Below are positions 32,909 to 41,206 of a DNA stretch of 64,000 bases, piece after piece (position 1 is the stretch's first letter; each line of letters begins with the position of its first letter). Origin of the DNA: GWE2-51-13 sp942492825. GTDB lineage: Bacteria > Bacillota_I > Bacilli_A > Erysipelotrichales > Erysipelotrichaceae. Below the pieces are notes generated by a model. The model was given only the letters and a program-made list of their open reading frames with translations, ran no database searches and had not been told where the DNA came from. The DNA lies in contig OW818635.1 of NCBI GenBank assembly GCA_942492825.1, positions 1,860,001 to 1,924,000 of the forward strand, given 5' to 3'. The translations under genes and the position numbers were made by a program.

Positions 32909-32923
32909 GGAATATCGCACGAA

Positions 32924-32952
32924 TTGCGTACGTTATACGAATGGGGTATACT
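32924..32952 (+). promoter_or_regulatory. Promoter of the FUSC-like gene
   Basis: TTGCGT (32924-32929) and TATACT (32947-32952) with 17 bases between. It fixes the start of the next gene downstream of this point. Confidence 0.75.
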
Positions 32953-32986
32953 AAAGCCGGATATAGAAATACAAAGGTTCATCGAT

Positions 32987-34009
32987 ATGAAATCAATCGC
33001 TTCCTTTTTCGCGCTCCGACGCGAAGCTGTTTTATTGGATTCTTGGCTCTACATACTAAAATCCATGGTGGCCGTCGGCCTTGGTTTTTCGCTTGGTCGT
33101 GCATTTGCGATCACGCGGTTGGATATGATTTCGGTATTGGTCGGTGTCATGTATAACTTAGAACCGATCAACGTTGTCGGAATCAAAGGTGGATTGAATC
33201 AACTTCTGACGTCGACCTTAGGTGCGATCTGTACCGGGATCTTGGTTTATTTGATGAGCTATAATGTGACCTTTCTTACCGTCGCCTTGGGCATGGGATT
33301 GACTTTATATATCGCATTGAAAATCAATTATCGGATGGTTGCGCCGACGGCGATCTTTACCAGCGTCTACATGACGCAGTTGATGCAGAGCGATGCGCTT
33401 GGAAATCCAAGTGTCTTGTTGACCTTTCGATTGCGGATCTTGGCGCTTGGGTTGGGGATTGCGGTCGCATTGGTATGTAACTTCATCTTTTCACTGGCGT
33501 ATTACCGCAGGATCGCCCGAAAACGGTTGGAATATACTCGGATCCAAGGGGTAATTGGGTTGAAAACTACCTTTGAGACGCTCTATGAAGGAAAAGATCG
33601 TGATGCTTGTCAGACGCTATTGGCGGGTGTCTTTAACGATATCGAAATGGTGAAAGCGAATCTCGAATCGATGTTGAAGGAACGATGGATGCCATATGGA
33701 TCGAAGGAAAAGGAAAACGTACGTGTGCTTTACGCGATGCTTCTGCATATCAAGACGATCGTCCATTTGGCGTATGATTGCGTAGTGTTTGAAGAGAAAC
33801 ATACCTTGGAAGGCAAGGAACGATTTAACTCTGTTTTACGCCGCATGGAACGATTGGATTTCACAACGACTTTAAAGATCGATCCCTCTGAAAAAACTTC
33901 GTTCAGTAATGAACCCAAGCTTGACGTTTCGTTACGTTTACTTCAGAATCTTGCGTTAATGGAAGAAACGTCGAAGGCACTTGAAGATCTTAGTACCCAG
34001 TTAAGATAA
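32987..34009 (+). CDS. Aromatic acid exporter / FUSC-like membrane protein
   Basis: The protein has 340 residues, starting at ATG 32987, because an upstream in-frame GTG-type start coincides with the -35 box. The first ~160 residues hold five to six hydrophobic segments (ILKSMVAVGLGFSLG, LDMISVLVGVMYN, GAICTGILVYLMS, LALGLGIAVALVCNFIFSLAYY). The remaining half is a helical cytosolic domain (ESMLKERWMPYG, LLHIKTIVHLAYDC). This layout fits the FUSC/ArAE_1 families, proposed to export aromatic compounds. The pattern LLQNLALMEETSKALEDLSTQL near the end suggests a coiled helix. No substrate can be named. Confidence 0.65.
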   Translation: MKSIASFFALRREAVLLDSWLYILKSMVAVGLGFSLGRAFAITRLDMISVLVGVMYNLEPINVVGIKGGLNQLLTSTLGAICTGILVYLMSYNVTFLTVALGMGLTLYIALKINYRMVAPTAIFTSVYMTQLMQSDALGNPSVLLTFRLRILALGLGIAVALVCNFIFSLAYYRRIARKRLEYTRIQGVIGLKTTFETLYEGKDRDACQTLLAGVFNDIEMVKANLESMLKERWMPYGSKEKENVRVLYAMLLHIKTIVHLAYDCVVFEEKHTLEGKERFNSVLRRMERLDFTTTLKIDPSEKTSFSNEPKLDVSLRLLQNLALMEETSKALEDLSTQLR

Positions 34010-34109
34010 GAATGGATGAATGTTTTTGGGAATTCGTCGGATATCCATAAAAGGATGGCAAGTTCGCTCAAATTAGCGTAAAATATACATACTCGGAGGT
34101 GAGAAAAAA

Positions 34110-34199
34110 ATGGACATAGGCCCTAGTCATAAGCGTAAGTCAAGTCAAGATCGGTTTTCGAACATACGTAACGCGGGGCGCCGTTTTTTTCGCCTGTAG
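34110..34199 (+). CDS. 29-residue basic leader peptide
   Basis: ATG at 34110 follows a very good ribosome binding site (GGAGGTGAG, 34095-34103) and runs 29 codons to TAG at 34197-34199, ending 34 bases before the next start. The peptide begins MDIGPSHKRK and ends NIRNAGRRFFRL. It has about nine basic residues and only two acidic ones, and is not a signal peptide. Codons 22-24 contain the GCGGGGC arm (34173-34179) that pairs with the region in front of the next gene. The start, the stop and the overlap with RNA structure all look like a regulatory leader and not a chance frame. I do not recognise the peptide. Confidence 0.6.
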   Translation: MDIGPSHKRKSSQDRFSNIRNAGRRFFRL

Positions 34200-34229
34200 G
34201 AGATTGCCCCGCCTTCGATGAAGGAGGGG
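34173..34229 (+). promoter_or_regulatory. Competing RNA hairpins controlling the MgtE-N/CBS gene
   Basis: Structure A pairs GCGGGGC (34173-34179) with GCCCCGC (34206-34212), seven GC pairs. Structure B pairs CCCC-G-CCTTC (34207-34216) with GAAGG-A-GGGG (34220-34229) around a GAT loop and buries the ribosome binding site GGAGGGG of the gene at 34234. Both use 34207-34212, so only one can form. A leader ribosome positioned over codons 22-24 would prevent A and favour B. A ribosome halted earlier would allow A and expose the site. No T-run follows B, so control would be translational. Confidence 0.55.
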
Positions 34230-34233
34230 TAAC

Positions 34234-35493
34234 ATGCAGACCTCAAAAGATTTCTTTTTCAGTAAGATCCTCTATAAGAACATCCATAATCTAGACAACT
34301 CGATCATAGGGAAACTCAATGATCTGGTCGTCGATTTTAACGCGCAAATTCCGAAAGTACGGGCGATCGTGGTCAAAAACGGACCACGGACTTTTTTCGT
34401 CGCTTCGGATTCACTTGAAATTTACCGTGATGATCGTGGTCAATTCCATGTACGCCTTGGATCCCCCAATCTTTCGTTCACTCCGGTGCCGGACAACGAC
34501 ATCTTTCTGGCACGTGATTTCTTGGATAAACAAATCATCGATGTTGAAGGGAAGAAAGTCGAACGGGTTAACGATGTCCGGATCGCGGAATTCGCAGGGA
34601 ATTGGTCGCTGGTCGCTGTCGATATCGGCTTTCGCGGCTTGATCCGTCGGCTCGGTTTCGAATGGCCGGCGATTCGTTTGGCCAGTATCCTACAAAAGGA
34701 ATTCCATAACACCTTAGTCGCTTGGGAAGATGTCCAAGCGTTGACGCACGGGACGGATCGGTTGCGGTTGAACTGTTCGCTCCATAAACTGAACACCTTG
34801 CATGCGGCTGATTTGGCGGATATCTTGGAAGATCTGGATAAACAAACGCAGGTCTCACTGTTTCAAAGTTTGGATTCCGAATTGGCGGCCGATGTTTTGG
34901 AAGAAGTCGAATCCGACGTACAGGTCAGCTTGATGGAGAACTTATCGATCGAAAATGCGTCCGATGTTTTGGAACGTATGCCGGTCGACGAAGTCGCCGA
35001 CATCTTGGAAGAAATGGAAGACGATTCGGTTCAACGGATCTTGAGTGACATGGAAACCGAAATTTCCGCCGAAGTCCGTGAATTGATGGAATATGACGAC
35101 AAGACGGTGGGGAGTTTGATGATGAACGAGTTTCTTGCGTTCGCATCGTCACGCATCGTTTCGGATGTGCTTCAAGAACTTCGTGATTTGCGACCGGAAG
35201 AAGACATCGCCCATTATGTCTATGTGGTCGATGAAGAGGGAAGACTGGACGGATCGTTGACTTTATTGGATCTGTTATTAGCCGATCCTCAATCGGATCT
35301 GGCGACCTTGATTCCCGAGGATCGCGATGTGGTGTTCGTTCGCGACGAAGACAACTTCGAAGAAGCGGCCATGCGCATGTTGAAGTATAACTTAACGGCC
35401 TTACCGGTGGTGGATGAAACACAGACGTTGGTGGGAATCACTTCCATCAATGACTTGGCGGTCGAATTTGGGATCGCCCGGAGATTGTCATGA
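34234..35493 (+). CDS. PRC-barrel / MgtE-N / CBS protein without a membrane channel
   Basis: This soluble protein of 419 residues starts with PRC-barrel-like sheets (residues ~15-170, IIGKLNDLVVDFN and IIDVEGKKVERVNDVRI). It continues with the helical MgtE N-domain (LNTLHAADLADILEDLDKQ onward, ~190-290) and the typical YDDKTVGSLMMNEF junction. It ends with a CBS pair (DVLQELRDL through ALPVVDE, ~300-415). These are the magnesium-sensing parts of MgtE, but the transmembrane channel is absent. The NRAMP-family gene follows with an ATGA overlap, so this protein probably senses Mg2+ (or ATP) and gates or regulates that transporter. Confidence 0.82.
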   Translation: MQTSKDFFFSKILYKNIHNLDNSIIGKLNDLVVDFNAQIPKVRAIVVKNGPRTFFVASDSLEIYRDDRGQFHVRLGSPNLSFTPVPDNDIFLARDFLDKQIIDVEGKKVERVNDVRIAEFAGNWSLVAVDIGFRGLIRRLGFEWPAIRLASILQKEFHNTLVAWEDVQALTHGTDRLRLNCSLHKLNTLHAADLADILEDLDKQTQVSLFQSLDSELAADVLEEVESDVQVSLMENLSIENASDVLERMPVDEVADILEEMEDDSVQRILSDMETEISAEVRELMEYDDKTVGSLMMNEFLAFASSRIVSDVLQELRDLRPEEDIAHYVYVVDEEGRLDGSLTLLDLLLADPQSDLATLIPEDRDVVFVRDEDNFEEAAMRMLKYNLTALPVVDETQTLVGITSINDLAVEFGIARRLS

Positions 35494-36737
35494 AGAACGC
35501 GTTGAAGAAACGTTGGACGAAGTTCGTCTATGTCATGGCGATCATCGGACCCGGACTGATTACCGTCAACGCCGGAAACGATGCGGGTGGCATTTCGACC
35601 TTCGCGTTTATCGGCGCGAAATACGGATACACGATGTTATGGGGTTTGTTGCTTCTGACGTTCGCATTGGCGATCGTTCAGGAAATGAACGCCCGCATGG
35701 CGGTCGTGACCGGAAAAGGTTTATCCGATTTGATCCGCGAACGTTTCGGAGTTCGTTGGACCTTCTTCGCCATGATTATCCTATTCTTAGCGAATTTCGG
35801 CGTTACATTAGGTGATTTCGCCGGGGTCGCCGCAAGTTTGGAACTGTTTGGGATTACGCGCTACATCGGGGTTCCGATCGTTGCGGTCGCGATCGCCTTA
35901 CTTGTTCTCAAAGGAAATTACAATAAAGTCGAGAAAGTGTTCTTAGTCTTCACCCTAGCCTTCTTCAGTTATATTCTCGCCGCTATCATTATCCAACCGG
36001 ATTGGCCGACCGTTATGAAGGCGGTCGTTACACCGAGTCTACATATGGATACCGGCTATCTCTTGGCGTTTATCGGTTTGATCGGTACGACCATATCTCC
36101 CTACATGCAATTCTATTTACAGGCATCGATCGTCGATAAGAACATCAGCCTGAAAGACTATAAATATGAAAAACTGGACGTGTACCTAGGTTCCGTCTGG
36201 GGCGCCACCATTTCGTTCTTCGTCATCGTAGTCACCGCCGCGACCTTGCATGAGGCAGGGATCGCCGCGGATAGCGTTTCCGCGATCGCGTTGGCACTCA
36301 AACCTTTGGCCGGCGAATATACGTTCATCTTGTTTGGTGCCGGGTTGTTCGGGGCTTCGGTATTGGCTTGTGCGATTATCCCGTTATCCACCTCTTATGC
36401 GATTTGCGAAGCCTTCGGTTGGGAGAGCGGAGTGGATCATTCCTTCAGAGATGCGAAAGCGTTCTTCTCGATTTTATTGGGACTGCTTTTCTTTGCTTCG
36501 ACTTTGATCTTATTACCGAATCTTGACCTTATCCCCTTGATTCTGGCGACCCAACAGGTCGCAGGGATCTTGGTCCCGGTCATCTTGATCTTTATGATCC
36601 TATTGGTCAATGACAAGCGGATCATGGGAAAACACACCAATTCGAAGTTACAGAATGGAATCTCGATCGTCACGGTCGTGTTCATCATCTCACTGACGAC
36701 GACCTTGTTCATATCTCAATTAATGCATTTGTTTTAA
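35490..36737 (+). CDS. NRAMP-family divalent cation transporter, atypical (possibly Mg2+)
   Basis: The membrane protein has 415 residues and about eleven hydrophobic segments. Family identity is clear from MAIIGPGLITV, QEMNARMAVVTGKGLSDLIRERFG and the later helices. The two metal-site motifs differ from Mn/Fe transporters: helix 1 reads NAGN (residues 27-30) where DPGN is usual, and helix 6 reads IGTTISPYMQ with Ser203-Pro-Tyr where the family has Met-Pro-His. NRAMP-related magnesium transporters (NRMT) also have changed sites and lack the Met. With an MgtE-type sensor as its partner, Mg2+ is the likelier substrate. The family assignment is firm, the ion is inferred. Confidence 0.85.
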   Translation: MKNALKKRWTKFVYVMAIIGPGLITVNAGNDAGGISTFAFIGAKYGYTMLWGLLLLTFALAIVQEMNARMAVVTGKGLSDLIRERFGVRWTFFAMIILFLANFGVTLGDFAGVAASLELFGITRYIGVPIVAVAIALLVLKGNYNKVEKVFLVFTLAFFSYILAAIIIQPDWPTVMKAVVTPSLHMDTGYLLAFIGLIGTTISPYMQFYLQASIVDKNISLKDYKYEKLDVYLGSVWGATISFFVIVVTAATLHEAGIAADSVSAIALALKPLAGEYTFILFGAGLFGASVLACAIIPLSTSYAICEAFGWESGVDHSFRDAKAFFSILLGLLFFASTLILLPNLDLIPLILATQQVAGILVPVILIFMILLVNDKRIMGKHTNSKLQNGISIVTVVFIISLTTTLFISQLMHLF

Positions 36738-36783
36738 GTGATGAAGTAAGCAAGAATTATGTGTGGAATTCATGTGTGAAATT

Positions 36784-36820
36784 AACGTCGAAGCTTTACG
36801 CTGCTTCGACGTTTATTTTT
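36784..36820 (+). terminator. Terminator after the NRAMP-family gene
   Basis: AACGTCGAAGC and GCTTCGACGTT pair around an 8-base loop, followed by TATTTTT. The remaining ~200 bases to the next gene are AT-rich. They contain a TTGACA (36962-36967) and a TATAAT (36998-37003) spaced 30 bases apart, so the -35 partner of that TATAAT is unclear. Confidence 0.85.
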
Positions 36821-37034
36821 CGTATAATTTGACGAATCGAATCGAATATTGACGTTCAATGCCATTTTATACGAAAAATTCCGAAATTCTATGATGGATT
36901 CGTCAAAATAGGTGCGCAAGATGTGAATATTAATGTACATTACACTAAATAAATAAAGTACTTGACAGAAAAAATCGCAATATTTCAAGTAATAAGATAT
37001 AATAACAGTACACAGTCAATCGGGGGATTGCGTT

Positions 37035-38201
37035 ATGAACTTGTTCTTGCGCATCGATGTTAATTTGATCGCATTTTTGATCCTTGCGGTAGTCCGTTGG
37101 ATCGCCCAAAACCATTTGAATCGACATGACCTTCTCAATAAGGCTTTTTTGAATGTTTCCTTGATCGTGTTGGTCCAACTGATTTTTGAAGGGATGTGCG
37201 TCGCAATCAACGGGGTCAACCAACCGTCCTTGATCTTTTTATCTTATTTGCTACATATCGGTCTTTTCATCACGGCTCCGATCTTAACGCTGCTTTGGTA
37301 TCAACTTGTGCGACGCATTTTGGATCGCCATACGAAGAACCATCGGTCCGAGAATATCCTTCTGATGATCCCGATGTTGATCAATTTCTTACTTGTCGTT
37401 TCTTCGCCCTGGACCGGTAGTATCTTCAGCGTAACCTCGCTCAATGTATATCAACGCGGACCATTGTTTTGGTTAAGTAGTGCCATTACATACGGCTACT
37501 TATTTTTAGGTTTGCTTCTACTGAGTATTAGCCACCGTAAAATCGCCCAACAGGATCGTTTTCCTTTATCCGTATTTGCGATCTTCCCGCTGATCGGCGG
37601 GTTGATCCAGACGATGTTTTACGGAACTCTTCTAATGTGGAGTTCGGCCGCCTTTTCCATGGTTATCGCATACACCTTTCTCCAACATCGTCTTGTATCG
37701 TTAGATCCGTTGACGCAGGCGTGGACGCGCCAATCCTTATATAACTATATCGATCAACGTTACCTGAAGTTGAATCAAACCGATTTCGGGATGATTTATC
37801 TGGATGTGGATGACTTAAAGCCGATCAACGATACGTATGGACATATGGAAGGGGACGAAGCACTCAAGACCGCGATCCGTTTGGTTCGGGAATCGATCCG
37901 TAAGAACGATATCGTGGCGCGGGTCGGAGGAGATGAGTTCGTCGTTTTGTTTGAAGGTTGCGAAATCGATGTCTTGAAACGCAATGTGGCTCGGATCCGC
38001 GAACGTTTCAATGCGTTTAATGCATCAGCCGTCAAACCGTATCCTTTGTTGTGTAGTTTCGGCTATGACCTCTATCATCCGGAGTTCACCGGAATCAATC
38101 AATTGATCGAGCGGGTTGATGCGTTGATGTATCAAGACAAACGCGCAAAAAAGAAATCGTCCGCCGTATTTGAGAGTTCTGCCGATACGATCTCCTCATG
38201 A
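37035..38201 (+). CDS. Membrane diguanylate cyclase (GGDEF)
   Basis: The protein has 388 residues with ribosome binding site GGGGGA (37022-37027). Residues 1-215 contain about seven hydrophobic segments forming a membrane sensor I cannot name. After DPLTQAWTRQSLYNYI comes a GGDEF domain with MIYLDVDDLKPINDTYGHMEGDEAL and the intact active site ARVGGDEFVVLF, then DALMYQDKR. It should make cyclic-di-GMP at the membrane in response to an unknown signal. There is no RxxD inhibitory site at the usual place before GGDEF that I can see. Confidence 0.87.
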   Translation: MNLFLRIDVNLIAFLILAVVRWIAQNHLNRHDLLNKAFLNVSLIVLVQLIFEGMCVAINGVNQPSLIFLSYLLHIGLFITAPILTLLWYQLVRRILDRHTKNHRSENILLMIPMLINFLLVVSSPWTGSIFSVTSLNVYQRGPLFWLSSAITYGYLFLGLLLLSISHRKIAQQDRFPLSVFAIFPLIGGLIQTMFYGTLLMWSSAAFSMVIAYTFLQHRLVSLDPLTQAWTRQSLYNYIDQRYLKLNQTDFGMIYLDVDDLKPINDTYGHMEGDEALKTAIRLVRESIRKNDIVARVGGDEFVVLFEGCEIDVLKRNVARIRERFNAFNASAVKPYPLLCSFGYDLYHPEFTGINQLIERVDALMYQDKRAKKKSSAVFESSADTISS

Positions 38202-38266
38202 GGTGTGAAAACGCTGTGATTCTATAAATCATGTATAATAGAACCAATAAAGTCGAGGAGAATCCC

Positions 38267-38932
38267 ATGTCCGAGATCGTCAAGAAACTTAGACTCGATA
38301 AATTTCAAGATGTCGTTTTAGTCGATTGTCCAGTCGATAAGTTAATTGAGTTCACTGAATTAAAAAGAAGCGAGATCCAACCTAAAAACAAATTGATCTT
38401 CGTATTCGTCACATCGAAACAAGCCTTCACTACTTTCATACATAACGCAATCCAAAAGGATCTCTTGGAGAATGAGGGGATTTTGTACATCGCATATCCG
38501 AAGAAAGGGAATCCGGTTTATCCCGACTTCGTACATCGTGATGAAATTTTTGGGTTACTAAACGTCGATGAAGACGGATATATCGGTACTTCGACTTACA
38601 AATTCAATCGCATGGTCGGATTCGATGATGTGTTTACCATCTTAGGGATCAAAAAGACAAAGCGAAATCAAACGACTGCGAAAACAAGCCAATCCGTCGG
38701 GGACTATGTGGAATTTATCGAACCGTTGCGTCAACTCATTTCAACCGATACGAACCTTCTGGAAACTTTCGATGCGCTGACGCCTGGATACAAGCGCGAT
38801 TGGGCACGATATGTCTATAGCACCGCAAGTGAAGCGACACGCGCCAAACGTTTTTCGGAAATGAAAGAAGCTTTGGGTGCGGGACATAAAAGCATCACAT
38901 TGTATCGCGCCGCCAATAAGAAGATCAAATAA
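38267..38932 (+). CDS. YdeI/OmpD-associated-like protein
   Basis: This soluble protein of 221 residues starts at ATG 38267 behind GAGGAG (38255-38260). A TATAAT at 38234-38239 lies just upstream. The C-terminal 60 residues (FDALTPGYKRDWARYVYSTASEATRAKRFSEMKEAL) match the YdeI/OmdA family often called bacteriocin-protection proteins. The N-terminal part (KLIFVFVTSKQAFTTFIHNAIQKDLL, ILYIAYPKKGN) is a small alpha/beta domain resembling DUF3052-type partners. The cellular role is unknown. Confidence 0.68.
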   Translation: MSEIVKKLRLDKFQDVVLVDCPVDKLIEFTELKRSEIQPKNKLIFVFVTSKQAFTTFIHNAIQKDLLENEGILYIAYPKKGNPVYPDFVHRDEIFGLLNVDEDGYIGTSTYKFNRMVGFDDVFTILGIKKTKRNQTTAKTSQSVGDYVEFIEPLRQLISTDTNLLETFDALTPGYKRDWARYVYSTASEATRAKRFSEMKEALGAGHKSITLYRAANKKIK

Positions 38933-38997
38933 CGAAGTATGTTCCGTTGTTTTCGTTGAGTTACCGCTGATCCATGGGTCATGGGGAGGGATCGAAG

Positions 38998-40347
38998 ATG
39001 CCAAAACATAGTCCGAGACTTATCATTGTGATCGTCCAACTCATCGGTTTGGGCTTGCTTTACTATTTAAGCATCGAAAAGTATCCGGTTTTTCATCTCT
39101 TGACCGAATTCTTCAGTATCGTCATCGGAATCATGATTTTTCTGATCACATTCAACTCTTCGCGTTTTCTCAAGAATAACTATCTGATCAGCGTCGGGAT
39201 CGCGTTTCTTTTTATCGCGATACTCGATGTTTTTCATGCCTTGGCAATGCCGGATTTCGGGTTAGGTATTGTCCCTGAATCCCATTCGATCCAACTGTGG
39301 ATCGCAGCCCGCTTCTTCGAGTCGACCATATTTCTCTTTTCGTTCATGGGGTTTCGCCGTAAACAGAAAATCCGTGTGGAATGGTTACTTCTGCTTTATT
39401 TCGCTATTACCGCCTTGATCTTCGCTTCGGTTTATGTCTGGCAGAATTTCCCGATTCAGGCAAGTGTCTCTTACACCGTCACCACGGAAACGATCTTCGC
39501 GGAAAGCCTGATCATCGTAATGATTTTGGCTTCGCTTATTTTTCTGAATCAATATCAAGATAAGTTTGAAGCTTCGACCTTGCGTTATTTACGAATCGCG
39601 TTTGTATTGACGATCGTTTCGGAATTCGCTTTCGCCGTCCAAGGAACAACCCTGAATGAATTAGACCTTGTCGGACATTTCTTCAAGATCGCCGCCTACT
39701 ATTTCATCTATAAAGTCATGATCGTAAAAGTCATCGACGAGCCGCAGGAAATCATTTTCCGTGAACTCAGTAAAGAGAAGGAATTGGTCGAATCGCAAAA
39801 CGCCCTCCTTCAAAGCCTCGCCGTACTGGATGGTTTAACCGGCCTCCATAATCACCGCTATCTGTATGAGCGTTTGACGGAACAAGTCAAACATTTCCAT
39901 CGCTATCGTACGTTTTTCAGCGTATTAATGATCGATATCGACCACTTCAAAAACATCAATGACACGTTCGGTCATTTGACAGGGGATGAAATTCTACGGT
40001 CGCTGGCGCATGTATTACGCCGCATGGTCCGGGAAACCGACTTGGTCGGTCGATACGGAGGCGAGGAATTCCTTTTGATTCTGGAAGCTGCCAATGAGAC
40101 ATTCGCGTTCAAGATCGCCGAAAAAATCCGCCTCGAAGTCGAGAATTACGCGTTCCCCGAAAATATCCGGGTCACCGTCAGTATCGGTGTCAGCACCTAT
40201 ACCGAAGGAAAGACCGTCAACGAGTTGGTCGACCAAGCGGACAAGAGCCTGTACGAAGCCAAACGAAGAGGACGTAATCGCACCGTTAGCTTGAATAACG
40301 GCGACATCATCACCATCACCAACTTCATCGAAAAACTGCCGGAATAA
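38998..40347 (+). CDS. MASE3-type membrane diguanylate cyclase (GGEEF)
   Basis: The protein has 449 residues. I chose ATG at 38998 because GGGGAGGG (38983-38990) fits it better than the ATG at 38974. Residues 1-240 are a multi-helix sensor with the wording of MASE3 (FFSIVIGIMIFLITFNSSRFLKN, YLISVGIAFLFIAILDVFHAL). A short coiled coil (ELSKEKELVESQNALLQ) links to a GGDEF domain with DGLTGLHNHRYL, IDIDHFKNINDTFGH and the intact RYGGEEFLLIL. It is predicted to make cyclic-di-GMP. It is a single gene with its own terminator. Confidence 0.9.
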   Translation: MPKHSPRLIIVIVQLIGLGLLYYLSIEKYPVFHLLTEFFSIVIGIMIFLITFNSSRFLKNNYLISVGIAFLFIAILDVFHALAMPDFGLGIVPESHSIQLWIAARFFESTIFLFSFMGFRRKQKIRVEWLLLLYFAITALIFASVYVWQNFPIQASVSYTVTTETIFAESLIIVMILASLIFLNQYQDKFEASTLRYLRIAFVLTIVSEFAFAVQGTTLNELDLVGHFFKIAAYYFIYKVMIVKVIDEPQEIIFRELSKEKELVESQNALLQSLAVLDGLTGLHNHRYLYERLTEQVKHFHRYRTFFSVLMIDIDHFKNINDTFGHLTGDEILRSLAHVLRRMVRETDLVGRYGGEEFLLILEAANETFAFKIAEKIRLEVENYAFPENIRVTVSIGVSTYTEGKTVNELVDQADKSLYEAKRRGRNRTVSLNNGDIITITNFIEKLPE

Positions 40348-40360
40348 CCGGCAGTTTTCT
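40332..40360 (+). terminator. Terminator after the MASE3-GGDEF gene
   Basis: AAAACTGCCGG-(AATAA)-CCGGCAGTTTT includes the stop codon in the loop, followed by CTTT. It can also act for the converging korB gene. Confidence 0.85.
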
Positions 40361-41206
40361 TTACTTCAATAGTTTTTCAACCTTCGTCAAATCACGTTTC
40401 CGTTGGTAGAGCGGAGTGAAGTCCCCTTGATAGAAGGGATGACGTTGCGTATACGTTTCTTGCGGATCCGTATATAGAATCCCACAAGCTAATCTATCCT
40501 CATCCATCGCCAAACGCATGGCGTCTTCTTTGTTTGAAGGATCATGATTCTCATCCAGCCAATAGGTATGTTGCTTGTACCATGCAAAGGTATTCACCTT
40601 ATTGAAGGTCACGCACGGATGGAAGATATCGATCAGCGCATACCCAGGATGTAAGATGGCGGCTTTGATGAGTTCTTTGGTTTTCTGTGCATCCCCCGAA
40701 AATCCGCGTGCCACGAAAGTCGCACCCATGGCGATGGACAGAGCCATCGGATTGAGCGGGCGATTGAAGACGCCGTCGACTTGGACCGTTGTCTTTAGTC
40801 CGACCGGAGATGTCGGTGAACCTTGACCCTTGGTCAATCCGTAAATCATGTTGTTGTGGACGATATGGGTAAGATTGGGATTACGACGGATGTTATGAAT
40901 AAAGTGGTTGCCCCCTTCGCCATACATATCCCCATCCCCGCCTTCTGCGATGACCGTCAATTTCGGATTGACCGAAGCGATGGCGGTCGCGACACTAAAG
41001 GCACGCCCATGGAGCCCGTTAAAGTAACTGGCGTCGATATACTGAGGCATTTTGGCGGCTTGCCCGATCCCTGAGGAGAAAACGACTTGGGTTGGATCGA
41101 GGTTGAGTTCCGTCAATGCTTTGACGATGATGTCGCGCAACGGGAAGTTCCCGCAACCCGGACACCACGCCATGTCAATGTCGTGGTTGAATTCGAATTT
41201 AGGCAT
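40361..41206 (-). CDS. korB: 2-oxoacid:ferredoxin oxidoreductase beta subunit
   Basis: This thiamine-diphosphate subunit of 281 residues oxidatively decarboxylates a 2-oxoacid to acyl-CoA with ferredoxin as acceptor. Marks are the cluster-binding WCPGCGN, FSSGIGQAAKMPQYI, GLHGRAFSVATAIA, and the TPP motif EGGDGDMYGEGGNHFIH followed by NNMIYGLTKGQGSPTS. A third cluster Cys lies in HPCVTFNK. The start overlaps the korA stop by eight bases. The fused korA/korB arrangement is common in 2-oxoglutarate-type enzymes, but the true substrate cannot be decided. Confidence 0.9.
   Translation of the reverse strand: MPKFEFNHDIDMAWCPGCGNFPLRDIIVKALTELNLDPTQVVFSSGIGQAAKMPQYIDASYFNGLHGRAFSVATAIASVNPKLTVIAEGGDGDMYGEGGNHFIHNIRRNPNLTHIVHNNMIYGLTKGQGSPTSPVGLKTTVQVDGVFNRPLNPMALSIAMGATFVARGFSGDAQKTKELIKAAILHPGYALIDIFHPCVTFNKVNTFAWYKQHTYWLDENHDPSNKEDAMRLAMDEDRLACGILYTDPQETYTQRHPFYQGDFTPLYQRKRDLTKVEKLLK

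Noticed and set aside
34010..34233. M-box or yybP-ykoY riboswitch before the MgtE-N/NRAMP genes
   Set aside because: The conserved cores of these riboswitches as I know them are not present. The region instead holds a short frame and two competing hairpins.
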